This document shows, one piece after another, positions 8,497 through 16,979 of a stretch of 55,246 bases of DNA (its first letter is position 1; every line of letters begins with the position of its first letter). This DNA is from an uncultured Photobacterium sp. GTDB taxonomy: Bacteria; Pseudomonadota; Gammaproteobacteria; Enterobacterales; Vibrionaceae. A model generated the notes under the pieces. It saw only the letters and a list, made by a program, of their open reading frames with translations, had not been told where the DNA came from and did not search any database. Made by a program: the position numbers and the translations under genes. The stretch is taken from NCBI GenBank assembly GCA_947039005.1, contig CAMQXY010000005.1, forward strand, positions 1 to 55,246, given 5' to 3'.

Positions 8497-10137
8497 ATGC
8501 AACGAATCATACTTGGTGCACTTATCACTTCGTTAGTTGGATGTTCAACTCACATGGGGCATCAGTCGCCCGTTGCAATTAAACAAGCACTCAATCAGGC
8601 AGCCAATGATGCGGTAAGTCGCCCTGCGTTTGAACTACCTGCGGCAGTTAATGCTGATTTGATGCCAACATTGGACAGTAGTGATTTTGCGTCATCTCAA
8701 GTACGAGAGAAACGGTTTCGAGTTAATGCACGTAATGTTGATGCGAATGCATTCTTTTCGAGTTTAGTCCAAGGAACGCCTTTTAATATCGTAATTCATC
8801 CTAATGTGATTGGCTTAATTAGCTTGCAGTTAAAAGATGTCACCCTTGATGAAGTGTTGGATGTTGTCGATGATGTTTATGGTTATAGCACCACCCGTAA
8901 AGGTAGTATTATTCAGGTGTTTCCCGCGACCTTGCGCACCGATATTATTCCGGTGGATTATTTACAACTTCAGCGTCAAGGGGTGTCGTTAACCTCTATT
9001 ACAACAGGTTCAATTACCAATACTAATAATTCAACGTCCGCGAATAATGACGATGTGAGTGTTTCTGAGGATGTCAGTACCACAACGGGCGGTACGACGA
9101 TTAAAACTAGTTCGGAAAGTGACTTTTGGCAACAGCTAGAAAAAGTGGTTCGCGGAATGATCGGTCACGGTGAAGGGCGTAATGTGATGATATCACCGCA
9201 AGCGGGTTTGATTTCTGTGCGTGCCTTTCCCAATGAATTACGTGAAGTAAAACAATTTCTGGGTATTTCACAACAGCGTTTAGTACGTCAGGTGGTATTG
9301 GAAGCCAAGATCATGGAGGTCACTCTGAATGATAGTTACCAACAAGGGATCAATTGGCAAAATATCACTCGTAGCATTGGTGGTACCAATATTGCTATTG
9401 GCTCAACCCCAATCGTTAATACTGCGGCAATTACGGCTTTGCCCGGTGGAAACGCTATTTCAGACCTGTTAGGCGGTCAAACCAATATTACCATTAGTGA
9501 TGGTAATTTCACTTCGGTGTTAAGTTTTCTGGAAACCCAAGGGGATCTTAATGTGCTATCAAGCCCTCGTGTAACCGCCGCTAATAATCAAAAAGCGGTG
9601 ATTAAAGTCGGTGGTGATGAATATTTTGTGACAAATGTGTCGAGTAGTAATGTCTCGGGTGATAACAGTACAGCGGCTCCTGATATTGAATTAACGCCAT
9701 TTTTCTCAGGGATCTCATTGGATGTAACGCCTCAAATTGATGATCAAGGTGGGGTGCTATTACATGTTCATCCTACGGTTGTGGATATTAAAAACGAAAT
9801 TAAAGCGGTCGATCTTGGTGAAAAATTTGGTGTTTATCAATTGCCTTTAGCTAAAAGTACCATTCGTGAATCGGATTCAATTATTCATGCTCGCAGTGGT
9901 GATGTGGTGGTGATTGGTGGTTTGATGAAAACAGCAATGGCCGATCAAGTGTCAAAAGTACCGCTATTAGGTGACATACCGTTGGTGGGAAATCTGTTTC
10001 GTAATATCAATAAAGTGAAGCAAAAAACAGAATTGGTTATTTTATTAAAGCCAACCGTGATCAGTGATCAAACGTGGAAAAAAGAGATCGAACGTTCACG
10101 TGCACTGGTTGATGAATGGTTTCCAGAAGATAAGTAA
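8497..10137 (+). CDS. mshL: MSHA pilus outer-membrane secretin MshL
   Basis: MshL forms the outer-membrane ring through which the pilus passes. The start at ATG 8497 gives a lipoprotein signal peptide (MQRIILGALITSLVGC) with a lipobox, preceded by GAAGGG ten bases upstream; a GTG at 8479, overlapping mshK, would add six residues. After the Cys come an N-terminal secretin-type domain (about 70–150), a Ser/Thr/Asn-rich linker (about 170–205) and the C-terminal secretin core, including VLSSPRVTAANNQKA and VPLLGDIPLVGNLFR. At 546 residues it has the usual length. It lies between mshK and mshM in the assembly operon. Confidence 0.96.
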   Translation: MQRIILGALITSLVGCSTHMGHQSPVAIKQALNQAANDAVSRPAFELPAAVNADLMPTLDSSDFASSQVREKRFRVNARNVDANAFFSSLVQGTPFNIVIHPNVIGLISLQLKDVTLDEVLDVVDDVYGYSTTRKGSIIQVFPATLRTDIIPVDYLQLQRQGVSLTSITTGSITNTNNSTSANNDDVSVSEDVSTTTGGTTIKTSSESDFWQQLEKVVRGMIGHGEGRNVMISPQAGLISVRAFPNELREVKQFLGISQQRLVRQVVLEAKIMEVTLNDSYQQGINWQNITRSIGGTNIAIGSTPIVNTAAITALPGGNAISDLLGGQTNITISDGNFTSVLSFLETQGDLNVLSSPRVTAANNQKAVIKVGGDEYFVTNVSSSNVSGDNSTAAPDIELTPFFSGISLDVTPQIDDQGGVLLHVHPTVVDIKNEIKAVDLGEKFGVYQLPLAKSTIRESDSIIHARSGDVVVIGGLMKTAMADQVSKVPLLGDIPLVGNLFRNINKVKQKTELVILLKPTVISDQTWKKEIERSRALVDEWFPEDK

Positions 10138-10140
10138 CGA

Positions 10141-10989
10141 ATGTATTTATCACACTTTGGCTTGCATTCAGCCCCGTTTTCATTAACGCCGAATACCGCC
10201 TTATTTCATGCATTGCCAACGCATTTAACAGCCATTGATACGCTATTGGCTGGATTGGAAATGGGTGACGGTATTATGCAATTGTCGGGGGAGGTTGGTA
10301 CGGGGAAAACCCTTGTTTGCCGAATGTTAATCAATCGATTACCCCCACAATATGATTTAGTGTATTTACCAACACCAGCACAGTGTGGCGTGACATTACA
10401 AGTGGCATTAGCACATGAATTAGGGGTTGAGAATGAGGTTGAACGGCATCGACTGACGCTTGATATTCAGGACCAATTATTACAGCGAAAAGCCAATGGT
10501 CGCACCGTTGTGGTAGTGATTGATGAGGCGCAAGCGTTGGCTGATGATGCCCTTGAGATGATCCGCCTATTAGGTAATCTTGAAACTGAATCGGAAAAAT
10601 TACTCCACATTGTGTTAATTGGTCAACCTGAATTAGATCAACGTTTAGCGCATTATCAGTTACGTCAATTACAGCAACGCATTACCTTACGTGCAACGTT
10701 ATTGCCATTAAATGAAGCTGAAACTGTGGCTTATATTGAGCATCGATTGTTATTAGTCGGCAGTGATTCGGGGTTATTTTCTGTTGCCCAAGCGCGAGCG
10801 ATTTGGTTTGCGAGTGGCGGTATTCCAAGATTGATTAATCAATTAGCGCATAAAGCATTGTTAGTGGCCTATAGCCAACAACGTGCTTGTATTTATCAGC
10901 AAGACATTAATATTGCTATTGCTGATACTGTAGCGGCTCGCCAATCGAGTTGGTTGCGGTGGCGATGGTTGGGATGGAAATATTTATGA
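10141..10989 (+). CDS. mshM: MSHA pilus AAA ATPase MshM (ExeA-like)
   Basis: A 282-residue cytoplasmic AAA+ ATPase resembling ExeA/GspA, proteins that help place secretins by coupling to peptidoglycan. Walker A (GEVGTGKT, near residue 50) and Walker B (VVVIDEAQ, near 125) are intact, and a sensor-like IVLIGQPEL follows. Unlike ExeA, it has no C-terminal periplasmic or peptidoglycan-binding part, which is usual for MshM. It begins three bases after mshL and its stop overlaps the mshN start (ATGA). Confidence 0.93.
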   Translation: MYLSHFGLHSAPFSLTPNTALFHALPTHLTAIDTLLAGLEMGDGIMQLSGEVGTGKTLVCRMLINRLPPQYDLVYLPTPAQCGVTLQVALAHELGVENEVERHRLTLDIQDQLLQRKANGRTVVVVIDEAQALADDALEMIRLLGNLETESEKLLHIVLIGQPELDQRLAHYQLRQLQQRITLRATLLPLNEAETVAYIEHRLLLVGSDSGLFSVAQARAIWFASGGIPRLINQLAHKALLVAYSQQRACIYQQDINIAIADTVAARQSSWLRWRWLGWKYL

Positions 10990-12146
10990 GTGAGCTAAAT
11001 CGCCGCTTGAGTGCCTTAGCACAGCAGCAGCCCTACGATGCAACAATGGTATTACAAGCTGCGACGATTAAACCGTTGCCGAACAAACGCGGCAACTATG
11101 CTGTTGCTGTGATGATAATCTTACTACTTATTGCATTGGTGATGGGCGTTAATCATTGGCGTCAACCTCCCGCCGAACTTCCTGCTATAACATCAGTTTC
11201 ACCACCAGTTGTAACCTTGCCAGCCAAGAGTTTATTACCCGTCATAGTTGCACTCAAAGAAACGCCTCCAGTAAAAAAGGTAGTGCTACCTACTGTTGTA
11301 ATACCCGTGACGGCTAGTTCAACGGGTATCGATTCTGAGTCAATATATTTGGCGGCAATGCCTGTTGCTGAGGCGGCAATTGAAACCGTTGAGATGGAAC
11401 AAGAACTCGCCAGTTCCTATGAACAAGGTTATGACAGTGGTTATCAGCAAGCATTAATCGAACAGCAACAAGTGAAAAATGTGGCTGTTGAGCAGCCGAA
11501 CAAGGTGAAATCTACTGTCGCTCTCAAGCCATTATCAAGCAGTTTATCTATTCAAACGGTGGCGTTAACATCATTGCAATTGGCGGAAGTTGAATACCGT
11601 AAAGCGGAAAAAGCATTGCGTCAAACCAACAGTCGCCAAGCGATTATCCATCTTGAAGCGGCATTAAAGTATCGTCCTCAGTGGGTTGTCGCTCGTCAAA
11701 AACTGGCCGCATTATATTATGGTCGTGGTGATAACCGCCAAGCAGTAGCGATGTTACAGCAAGGGTTACAGCACCAGCCACACGATACTGAATTGAGATT
11801 AACGTTAGCCAAACTATTGGTTAATGAAAAGCAACCTCAAGCGGCATTAACGGTATTAGAACAGCCATTAAAGATCGATTCAGTTGCCTTTTTAGCAATG
11901 CGGGCGGCATTAGCACAGCAATTGAATAACACCGCTTTAGCACTGACGAGTTATCAACAATTATTACAACAAGATGCAACCGATGGTCGCTGGTGGCTTG
12001 GATTAGCGATTGCTCAAGATCGCAGTCAACAGCTGACATCAGCATTAGCTTCTTATCAGAATGGACTCATCCATGGTGGATTATCGGCGGCATCACAACG
12101 ATTTATTCAACAACGTATCATGGCACTACAAACCCAAAGGAGCTAA
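10986..12146 (+). CDS. mshN: MSHA pilus biogenesis protein MshN, TPR protein
   Basis: A 386-residue bitopic protein: a short cytoplasmic N-terminus, one membrane helix (about residues 38–56), a Pro/Val-rich linker, and C-terminal tetratricopeptide repeats (about 210–380) for protein–protein contacts in the periplasm. The start chosen is the ATG at 10986, whose ATGA overlaps the mshM stop. An in-frame upstream start at 10950 would add 12 residues and a 40-nt overlap. Order and architecture match MshN of Vibrio, where it is needed for pilus assembly. Confidence 0.92.
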   Translation: MSELNRRLSALAQQQPYDATMVLQAATIKPLPNKRGNYAVAVMIILLLIALVMGVNHWRQPPAELPAITSVSPPVVTLPAKSLLPVIVALKETPPVKKVVLPTVVIPVTASSTGIDSESIYLAAMPVAEAAIETVEMEQELASSYEQGYDSGYQQALIEQQQVKNVAVEQPNKVKSTVALKPLSSSLSIQTVALTSLQLAEVEYRKAEKALRQTNSRQAIIHLEAALKYRPQWVVARQKLAALYYGRGDNRQAVAMLQQGLQHQPHDTELRLTLAKLLVNEKQPQAALTVLEQPLKIDSVAFLAMRAALAQQLNNTALALTSYQQLLQQDATDGRWWLGLAIAQDRSQQLTSALASYQNGLIHGGLSAASQRFIQQRIMALQTQRS

Positions 12147-12149
12147 CAG

Positions 12150-13886
12150 ATGCAAATTCGATTACGTAAACGTTTAGGTGATCTGTTGGTTGATGAGCAT
12201 ATTATTGCGCAGCAGCAGTTGGATCAAGCCCTTAATCAGCAGCAAATTAGCGGCCGTAAATTAGGTGATACACTGATTGGAATGGGATTTCTCAGTGAAC
12301 AACAACTGTTGCAATTTTTAGCACAGCAATTAGCGATTCAGTTGGTCGATTTGACGCGGATTGTGGTTGATAGTGATGTGGTGAACTTACTCTCAGAAGT
12401 TCACGCGCGCCGTTTACGTGCCTTAGTGATCAGTCGTCGAGGCGACATAGTACGGGTTGCAATGAGTGATCCAGCCGATTTGGCGATGCAAGAAGCACTG
12501 CTTAACCAATTACACAACTATCACGTTGAGTTTGTGATCGCACCAGAGCGACAGTTGATCACCGCTTTTGATCGTTATTATCGCCGTACCAAAGAAATCG
12601 CCTCGTTTGCTGAGCAGCTTAATGCTGAGCATCAAACTCAGCAGCATTATGGATTTGGTTTTGACGATAATGATAATGATGAAATGACAGTGGTAAAACT
12701 GATCAATTCATTATTTGAAGATGCGTTACAAGTGGGTGCATCAGATATACATATTGAACCCGATGAAGATGTGCTGCGGATTCGACAGCGTATTGATGGT
12801 GTTTTGCATGAAACATTACTTAATGAAAAAAGTGTCGCAGCAGCATTAGTATTACGTCTTAAGCTAATGAGTGGGTTGGATATTTCAGAAAAGCGCTTGC
12901 CTCAAGATGGACGCTTTAATGTTAAGGTTCGTGATCATTCGGTTGATATTCGAGTCTCGACAATGCCAGTGCAATATGGTGAATCGGTGGTAATGCGATT
13001 GTTGGATCAATCCGCGGGCATTCTCGATTTAGATCATGTTGGTATGCCTGCGGATCTTTTATTACGGGTGCGACGTCAATTAAAACGCCCCCATGGGATG
13101 ATTTTAGTCACTGGACCAACGGGATCGGGTAAAACTACCACCTTGTATGGCGCACTTAATGAGCTTAATAAGCCGGGTAAAAAATTAATTACCGCTGAAG
13201 ATCCGGTTGAATATCGTTTACCGCGAGTGAATCAGGTGCAGGTGAATAATAAAATTGGACTGACTTTTTCATCTATTTTGCGGACTTTTTTACGTCAAGA
13301 TCCCGATGTGATTTTGGTGGGTGAAATGCGTGATCAGGAAACGGTTGAAATTGGATTACGGGCGGCATTAACCGGGCATTTGGTGCTATCTACATTACAT
13401 ACCAATAATGCGATTGATAGTGCATTACGCATGATAGATATGCAGGCGCCAGGATATTTAGTTGCGAGTGCGGTAAGAGCAGTATTAGCACAACGATTAG
13501 TTCGTCGAGTGTGCCGTGATTGTGCACACGTTGCGGTATTGGAAGATGAACAGCAGGTCTGGTTACGAGCTCGTTATCTTGGTGATGATTATAGTGAGTT
13601 TAAACTAGGGCAAGGTTGTCAGAGTTGCAATTTCACGGGTTATAAAGGTCGGGTTGGGGTGTTTGAGTTATTAGAGATCGATCAACCGATGATGGATGCG
13701 TTACGTAATAATAATACGGTTTTATTTAGTCAAATTGCGCGAGAAAGTGAAGGCTACAAACCGTTAGTTGAATCGGCATTTGCACTGGCTTTAGCGGGGA
13801 TCACCAGTTTAGATGAAGTGATGATCTTAGCGGAAGGTGATTGTGATTACTATCGGATTGGGTTGCCTGTCAATGAAACGATTTAG
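12150..13886 (+). CDS. mshE: MSHA pilus extension ATPase MshE
   Basis: MshE is the PilB/GspE-type hexameric ATPase that powers pilus extension; in Vibrio its N-terminal domain binds cyclic di-GMP. The MshEN region holds two tandem repeats starting RLGDLLVDEHII (8–19) and KLGDTLIGMGFL. The glycine expected at the tenth position of the first repeat is His17 here. Walker A is GPTGSGKTTT (Lys328), with Asp and His boxes (EDPVEYRL, RTFLRQDPDVILVGEMRD, STLHTN). A zinc site is formed by CxxC pairs at 455/458 and 490/493. AGGAG lies seven bases before the start. At 578 residues it is full length. Confidence 0.97.
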   Translation: MQIRLRKRLGDLLVDEHIIAQQQLDQALNQQQISGRKLGDTLIGMGFLSEQQLLQFLAQQLAIQLVDLTRIVVDSDVVNLLSEVHARRLRALVISRRGDIVRVAMSDPADLAMQEALLNQLHNYHVEFVIAPERQLITAFDRYYRRTKEIASFAEQLNAEHQTQQHYGFGFDDNDNDEMTVVKLINSLFEDALQVGASDIHIEPDEDVLRIRQRIDGVLHETLLNEKSVAAALVLRLKLMSGLDISEKRLPQDGRFNVKVRDHSVDIRVSTMPVQYGESVVMRLLDQSAGILDLDHVGMPADLLLRVRRQLKRPHGMILVTGPTGSGKTTTLYGALNELNKPGKKLITAEDPVEYRLPRVNQVQVNNKIGLTFSSILRTFLRQDPDVILVGEMRDQETVEIGLRAALTGHLVLSTLHTNNAIDSALRMIDMQAPGYLVASAVRAVLAQRLVRRVCRDCAHVAVLEDEQQVWLRARYLGDDYSEFKLGQGCQSCNFTGYKGRVGVFELLEIDQPMMDALRNNNTVLFSQIARESEGYKPLVESAFALALAGITSLDEVMILAEGDCDYYRIGLPVNETI

Positions 13887-15093
13887 TTATCGTGGCCGTA
13901 ATGCGCAAGGTAAGATTTTTCGAGGTCAACTGGAAGCGACAACCCAATCAACGGCAGCAGATCAATTATTACGCCAAGGTATTATTCCATTAGAGATTAA
14001 GCTTATCACCGATAATGGTTTATTACTGTCTGTTAATACACTATGGCAACAACAGTTACCACTTGAAGTATTAGTAATTTTTTGTCGGCAGTTATACAGC
14101 TTAACCAAGGCGGGTGTGCCACTATTACGTGCTTTTAAAGGCTTAGAACAAAGTGCTAGTCATCCATTATTACGCTCAACCTTAGCGATGGTTGCCACAG
14201 AGTTAACTAATGGTCATTCGTTATCTGTGGCCATGAAGCAGCATCCACGGGTATTTTCTGACTTATTTGTGTCTATGATCCATGTTGGTGAAAATACAGG
14301 TCGCTTGGATCAAACTTTATTGCAGTTGGCGAATTATTATCAGCAAGAGATGGATACTCGCCGCCAGATTAAATCAGCAATCCGCTATCCGATGTTTGTC
14401 ATTATTGCGATTGGGTTAGCGATGATAGTGTTAAATACTCAAGTTATCCCACAATTTGCGGGTATGTTTGCGCGGTTTGGGGTGGATTTACCATGGCCGA
14501 CTAAGGTACTGATCACGACCTCAAATATATTTGTTCATTATTGGCCATTAATGGTTGTTATCGGTGCAGCCATTTTGGGGGGTGTTCGCTTGTGGCGCAA
14601 TACTGTTGCTGGGCAATTGCGGTGGGATTTATGGCGATTACGCGTACCGATTGTGGGGAGCATTATCAATCGAGCTCTAATGGCGCGTTTTTCTCGTACT
14701 TTTGCCTTAATGGTACGTGCGGGTTTACCGTTAAATCAGGCGTTAAAAATGGCTGCGGAAGCATTAGATAATCATTTTTTAGAGCAGCGTTTATTAGAGA
14801 TGAAACAGGGTATTGAAAGTGGTATTAGCATTGCAACCACTGCCGCCAATACCGAAATTTTTACTCCACTGGTATTACAGATGATCGCCGTCGGTGAAGA
14901 AACCGGTCAGATTGATGATTTATTATTAGAAGCGGCTGATTTTTATGATCGTGAAGTTGATTATGATTTAGCAACCTTAACAGCGCGTATTGAACCGATA
15001 TTATTACTAGTGGTATCGGCAATGGTGTTACTACTGGCTCTTGGTATATTTTTACCGATGTGGGGGATGTTAGATGTCGCCAATGCGGGGTGA
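13873..15093 (+). CDS. mshG: MSHA pilus inner-membrane platform protein MshG
   Basis: MshG is the PilC/GspF-type polytopic core of the pilus platform, which works with MshE. Two related GspF domains (about residues 70–190 and 270–390) each end in membrane helices, with the family motifs GVPLLRAFKGL and GLPLNQALKMAA. I chose the ATG at 13873 (MKRFSYRGRNAQGK), giving 406 residues; this overlaps mshE by 14 nt. An in-frame ATG at 13837 would add 12 hydrophobic residues that do not fit the family start. It is the last gene of the assembly unit; mshF, next in Vibrio, is absent. Confidence 0.96.
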   Translation: MKRFSYRGRNAQGKIFRGQLEATTQSTAADQLLRQGIIPLEIKLITDNGLLLSVNTLWQQQLPLEVLVIFCRQLYSLTKAGVPLLRAFKGLEQSASHPLLRSTLAMVATELTNGHSLSVAMKQHPRVFSDLFVSMIHVGENTGRLDQTLLQLANYYQQEMDTRRQIKSAIRYPMFVIIAIGLAMIVLNTQVIPQFAGMFARFGVDLPWPTKVLITTSNIFVHYWPLMVVIGAAILGGVRLWRNTVAGQLRWDLWRLRVPIVGSIINRALMARFSRTFALMVRAGLPLNQALKMAAEALDNHFLEQRLLEMKQGIESGISIATTAANTEIFTPLVLQMIAVGEETGQIDDLLLEAADFYDREVDYDLATLTARIEPILLLVVSAMVLLLALGIFLPMWGMLDVANAG

Positions 15094-15140
15094 TATTAAT
15101 ATAAAATCAATATTGATAATGATATTAATTTGATATTAAT
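15091..15140 (+). repeat. Three TGATATTAAT direct repeats after mshG
   Basis: The decamer TGATATTAAT occurs at 15091–15100 (its TGA is the mshG stop codon), 15120–15129 and 15131–15140. It starts the AT-rich 253-nt gap before mshB, which also has a weak hairpin (ATACCA/TGGTAT near 15210–15230) followed by a T-rich run. Chance repetition in AT-rich DNA is possible. Confidence 0.6.
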
Positions 15141-15285
15141 AATTATATTAACTATCCATTTTGTCGTTATTGATAATTGAGTTAACCAAGTGATTCTCCA
15201 TAAGAATAATACCAGTCTATATTGGTATGATATTTTTATTTTATTATTATTTATTAAATAGTTATAAAAAATAATTGGCAAAGTT

Positions 15286-15314
15286 TTGACTAGGTGAGAA
15301 ACTAGCAAGATAGT
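15286..15314 (+). promoter_or_regulatory. Probable promoter of the pilin operon mshBACDOPQ
   Basis: TTGACT (15286–15291, 5/6 match) and GATAGT (15309–15314, 4/6) are spaced by 17 bp. The predicted transcript would begin near 15321, about 26 nt before the mshB start. Vibrio also has a separate promoter at this position, for the structural msh genes. Confidence 0.55.
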
Positions 15315-15346
15315 TTTTTGACAGTTTATGTTGTTAGGGATAACCA

Positions 15347-15952
15347 TTGTCAATACGACCTAAAGGTTTTTCATTTATTGAATTGGTTATTGTTATTGTC
15401 GTTATTGGATTATTAACGGTAACAGCATTACCGTTATTTATTAATATTATTTACCAAGCTAAACAAGCCGCTATTGAAACAATTAGTGGTAATTTTGCGA
15501 CGGCAGTTATATTTGCGCGATCACAATGGGAAGCGGATGGTCGACCACGAACCGCTAATGACAATAATATTGTTAACTATGATGGTCGTGTTTTTAAATT
15601 AACCCCAGCAATAACAAATCGTTCGGGGGGAATAGGTTATCCATTTGGATTGTTAACGAGTCCTACTCAGGATGTTGAGCAATTAACGGTTCAAGATTGT
15701 GTTGATCTAATGGCTAATTTATTACAAATCCCTCCACCCGTAACGGCATTAATAACCGATGTTGCAACGGGGAAATATGCTTTTTTCGCCACAATTGAAA
15801 GTCAGTCGACTGATAAATTGTGCCGATATTATCAGTTAGCATCAGCTAACAGCAATCGCTCAGGTGCAACTAATGTGACTGCCGGGCATTCATTTACTTA
15901 CATTCCGGCTCAAGGTCGCGTTGAAGTGAATCTACATAAGAAAAAGGACTAA
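15347..15952 (+). CDS. mshB: MSHA minor pilin MshB
   Basis: A type IV prepilin-like protein of 201 residues. The class III leader is MSIRPKG followed by FSFIELVIV: cleavage after Gly7, with the conserved Glu at mature position 5, and a hydrophobic helix (about 8–30) anchoring it until assembly. The variable C-terminal part has two cysteines. The start is a TTG with AGGGA six bases upstream; no ATG or GTG fits. It lies first in the pilin operon, before the major pilin, as in Vibrio, and is probably a minor or accessory pilin. Confidence 0.92.
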   Translation: MSIRPKGFSFIELVIVIVVIGLLTVTALPLFINIIYQAKQAAIETISGNFATAVIFARSQWEADGRPRTANDNNIVNYDGRVFKLTPAITNRSGGIGYPFGLLTSPTQDVEQLTVQDCVDLMANLLQIPPPVTALITDVATGKYAFFATIESQSTDKLCRYYQLASANSNRSGATNVTAGHSFTYIPAQGRVEVNLHKKKD

Positions 15953-15955
15953 ATT

Positions 15956-16429
15956 ATGAAACGTCAAAATGGTTTTACATTAATTGAATTGGTGGTGGTG
16001 ATTGTTATTTTGGGTATTCTTGCCGTTACAGCTGCCCCTAAGTTTTTGAACTTGCAAGACGATGCGCGTGCGTCATCACTGCAAGGTCTAAAAGGCGCGA
16101 TTGATGGTGCAGCTGGTATTACGTATGGTAAGGCTGCGATTAAGGGGATTGAGGATAAAGACGCAGCGGCTGGTGTCGGTGTTGATGATATTCCGACTGC
16201 ATATGGTTACCCTGTTGCAACATCAGCAGCATTATCGGCTGTGGTTTCTGGTCTTGCTGATGATTGGAAAGTGGCTGGAAATGTTGTTAATACATCAATC
16301 TCGTACACATACAAAAGTAATGATAGCGAGACTGAATGTTTGGTAACTTACACTCGCGCGACAAGTTCAGCTGCAGCAACAACAAAAGTTATTCCTGGCG
16401 AAGGTTGTACACCTTCAACAAAATCATAA
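15956..16429 (+). CDS. mshA: MSHA major pilin MshA
   Basis: MshA is the main subunit of the MSHA pilus, used by Vibrionaceae for surface attachment. The 157-residue prepilin has a short leader (MKRQNG) cut before FTLIELVVV, Glu5 of the mature protein, a long hydrophobic N-terminal helix, and a C-terminal domain bounded by Cys128 and Cys151, which likely form the D-loop disulfide. AAGGA precedes the start by seven bases. The C-terminal half is Ala/Ser/Thr-rich, as often seen in strain-variable pilins. Tandem stem-loops follow directly and may raise its mRNA level over the minor pilins. Confidence 0.96.
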   Translation: MKRQNGFTLIELVVVIVILGILAVTAAPKFLNLQDDARASSLQGLKGAIDGAAGITYGKAAIKGIEDKDAAAGVGVDDIPTAYGYPVATSAALSAVVSGLADDWKVAGNVVNTSISYTYKSNDSETECLVTYTRATSSAAATTKVIPGEGCTPSTKS

Positions 16430-16437
16430 CTAATATC

Positions 16438-16500
16438 TAGCGCTCTTTGGAGCGCTATTTAGTGATGCTATTTCCCAAATAAAAAATAGCATCACTAAAT
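16438..16500 (+). promoter_or_regulatory. Tandem stem-loops between mshA and mshC
   Basis: The first hairpin is TAGCGCTC–TTTG–GAGCGCTA (16438–16457), an 8-bp stem with only three T after it. The second follows at once: ATTTAGTGATGCTATTT (16457–16473) pairs perfectly over 17 bp with 16484–16500 across a 10-nt loop. Neither has a strong T run, so partial termination or mRNA 3'-end stabilisation of mshA is more likely than full termination. This is inference from structure. Confidence 0.7.
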
Positions 16501-16523
16501 AATTATTATCAAAGGTTAACGCT

Positions 16524-16979
16524 GTGGCGCGACAACAGGGATTCACCTTAATTGAGTTAGTGATGGTGATTATTGTATTGGCGATTATCTCGGTTACTGC
16601 TGCTAGTCGTTACGCCAGCAAATCCAGTTTTAGTGCTGAGCTAATGCGTGATCAAGCAATCTCAATTGGCCGTCAAATTCAAATTAGCGCCATGCAACAA
16701 CAGTTAGCTTGTGCCACCTTGACCATCACCGAATCGTTATTTGGTTGTGCGACTCAACAAAATCCCACCAATTATCTTACGACAGCAAACGATCAGGTCA
16801 CGATTACCCCGAACTATTTTCTTGGTTTTAATTTACTCGGTCAGCCATTTAATCCACAAGGTGAACGTCAGTGTATGACGGGATCGGGCTGTGAGATCAC
16901 CTTTACGGCTAATAATAACAATCAGGCAAAAATGTGTATTAATCAGCAGGGTTATATTCATACCGGGGCTTGTTTATGA
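16524..16979 (+). CDS. mshC: MSHA minor pilin MshC
   Basis: A 151-residue prepilin-like protein with leader MARQQG cut before FTLIELVMV, Glu5 of the mature form, and a hydrophobic N-terminal helix. The C-terminal domain contains several cysteines (CATL, FGCAT, ECMTGSGCE-like spacing) that could form disulfides in the periplasm. The start is GTG with AAAGG eight bases upstream. Its stop overlaps the mshD start (ATGA). It lies downstream of the major pilin in the same order as in Vibrio. Its expression probably depends on readthrough of the stem-loops after mshA. Confidence 0.92.
   Translation: MARQQGFTLIELVMVIIVLAIISVTAASRYASKSSFSAELMRDQAISIGRQIQISAMQQQLACATLTITESLFGCATQQNPTNYLTTANDQVTITPNYFLGFNLLGQPFNPQGERQCMTGSGCEITFTANNNNQAKMCINQQGYIHTGACL

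Noticed and set aside
15097..15346. Minus-strand frame in the mshG–mshB gap
   Set aside because: Very AT-rich sequence without a ribosome binding site; chance frame in a promoter region.
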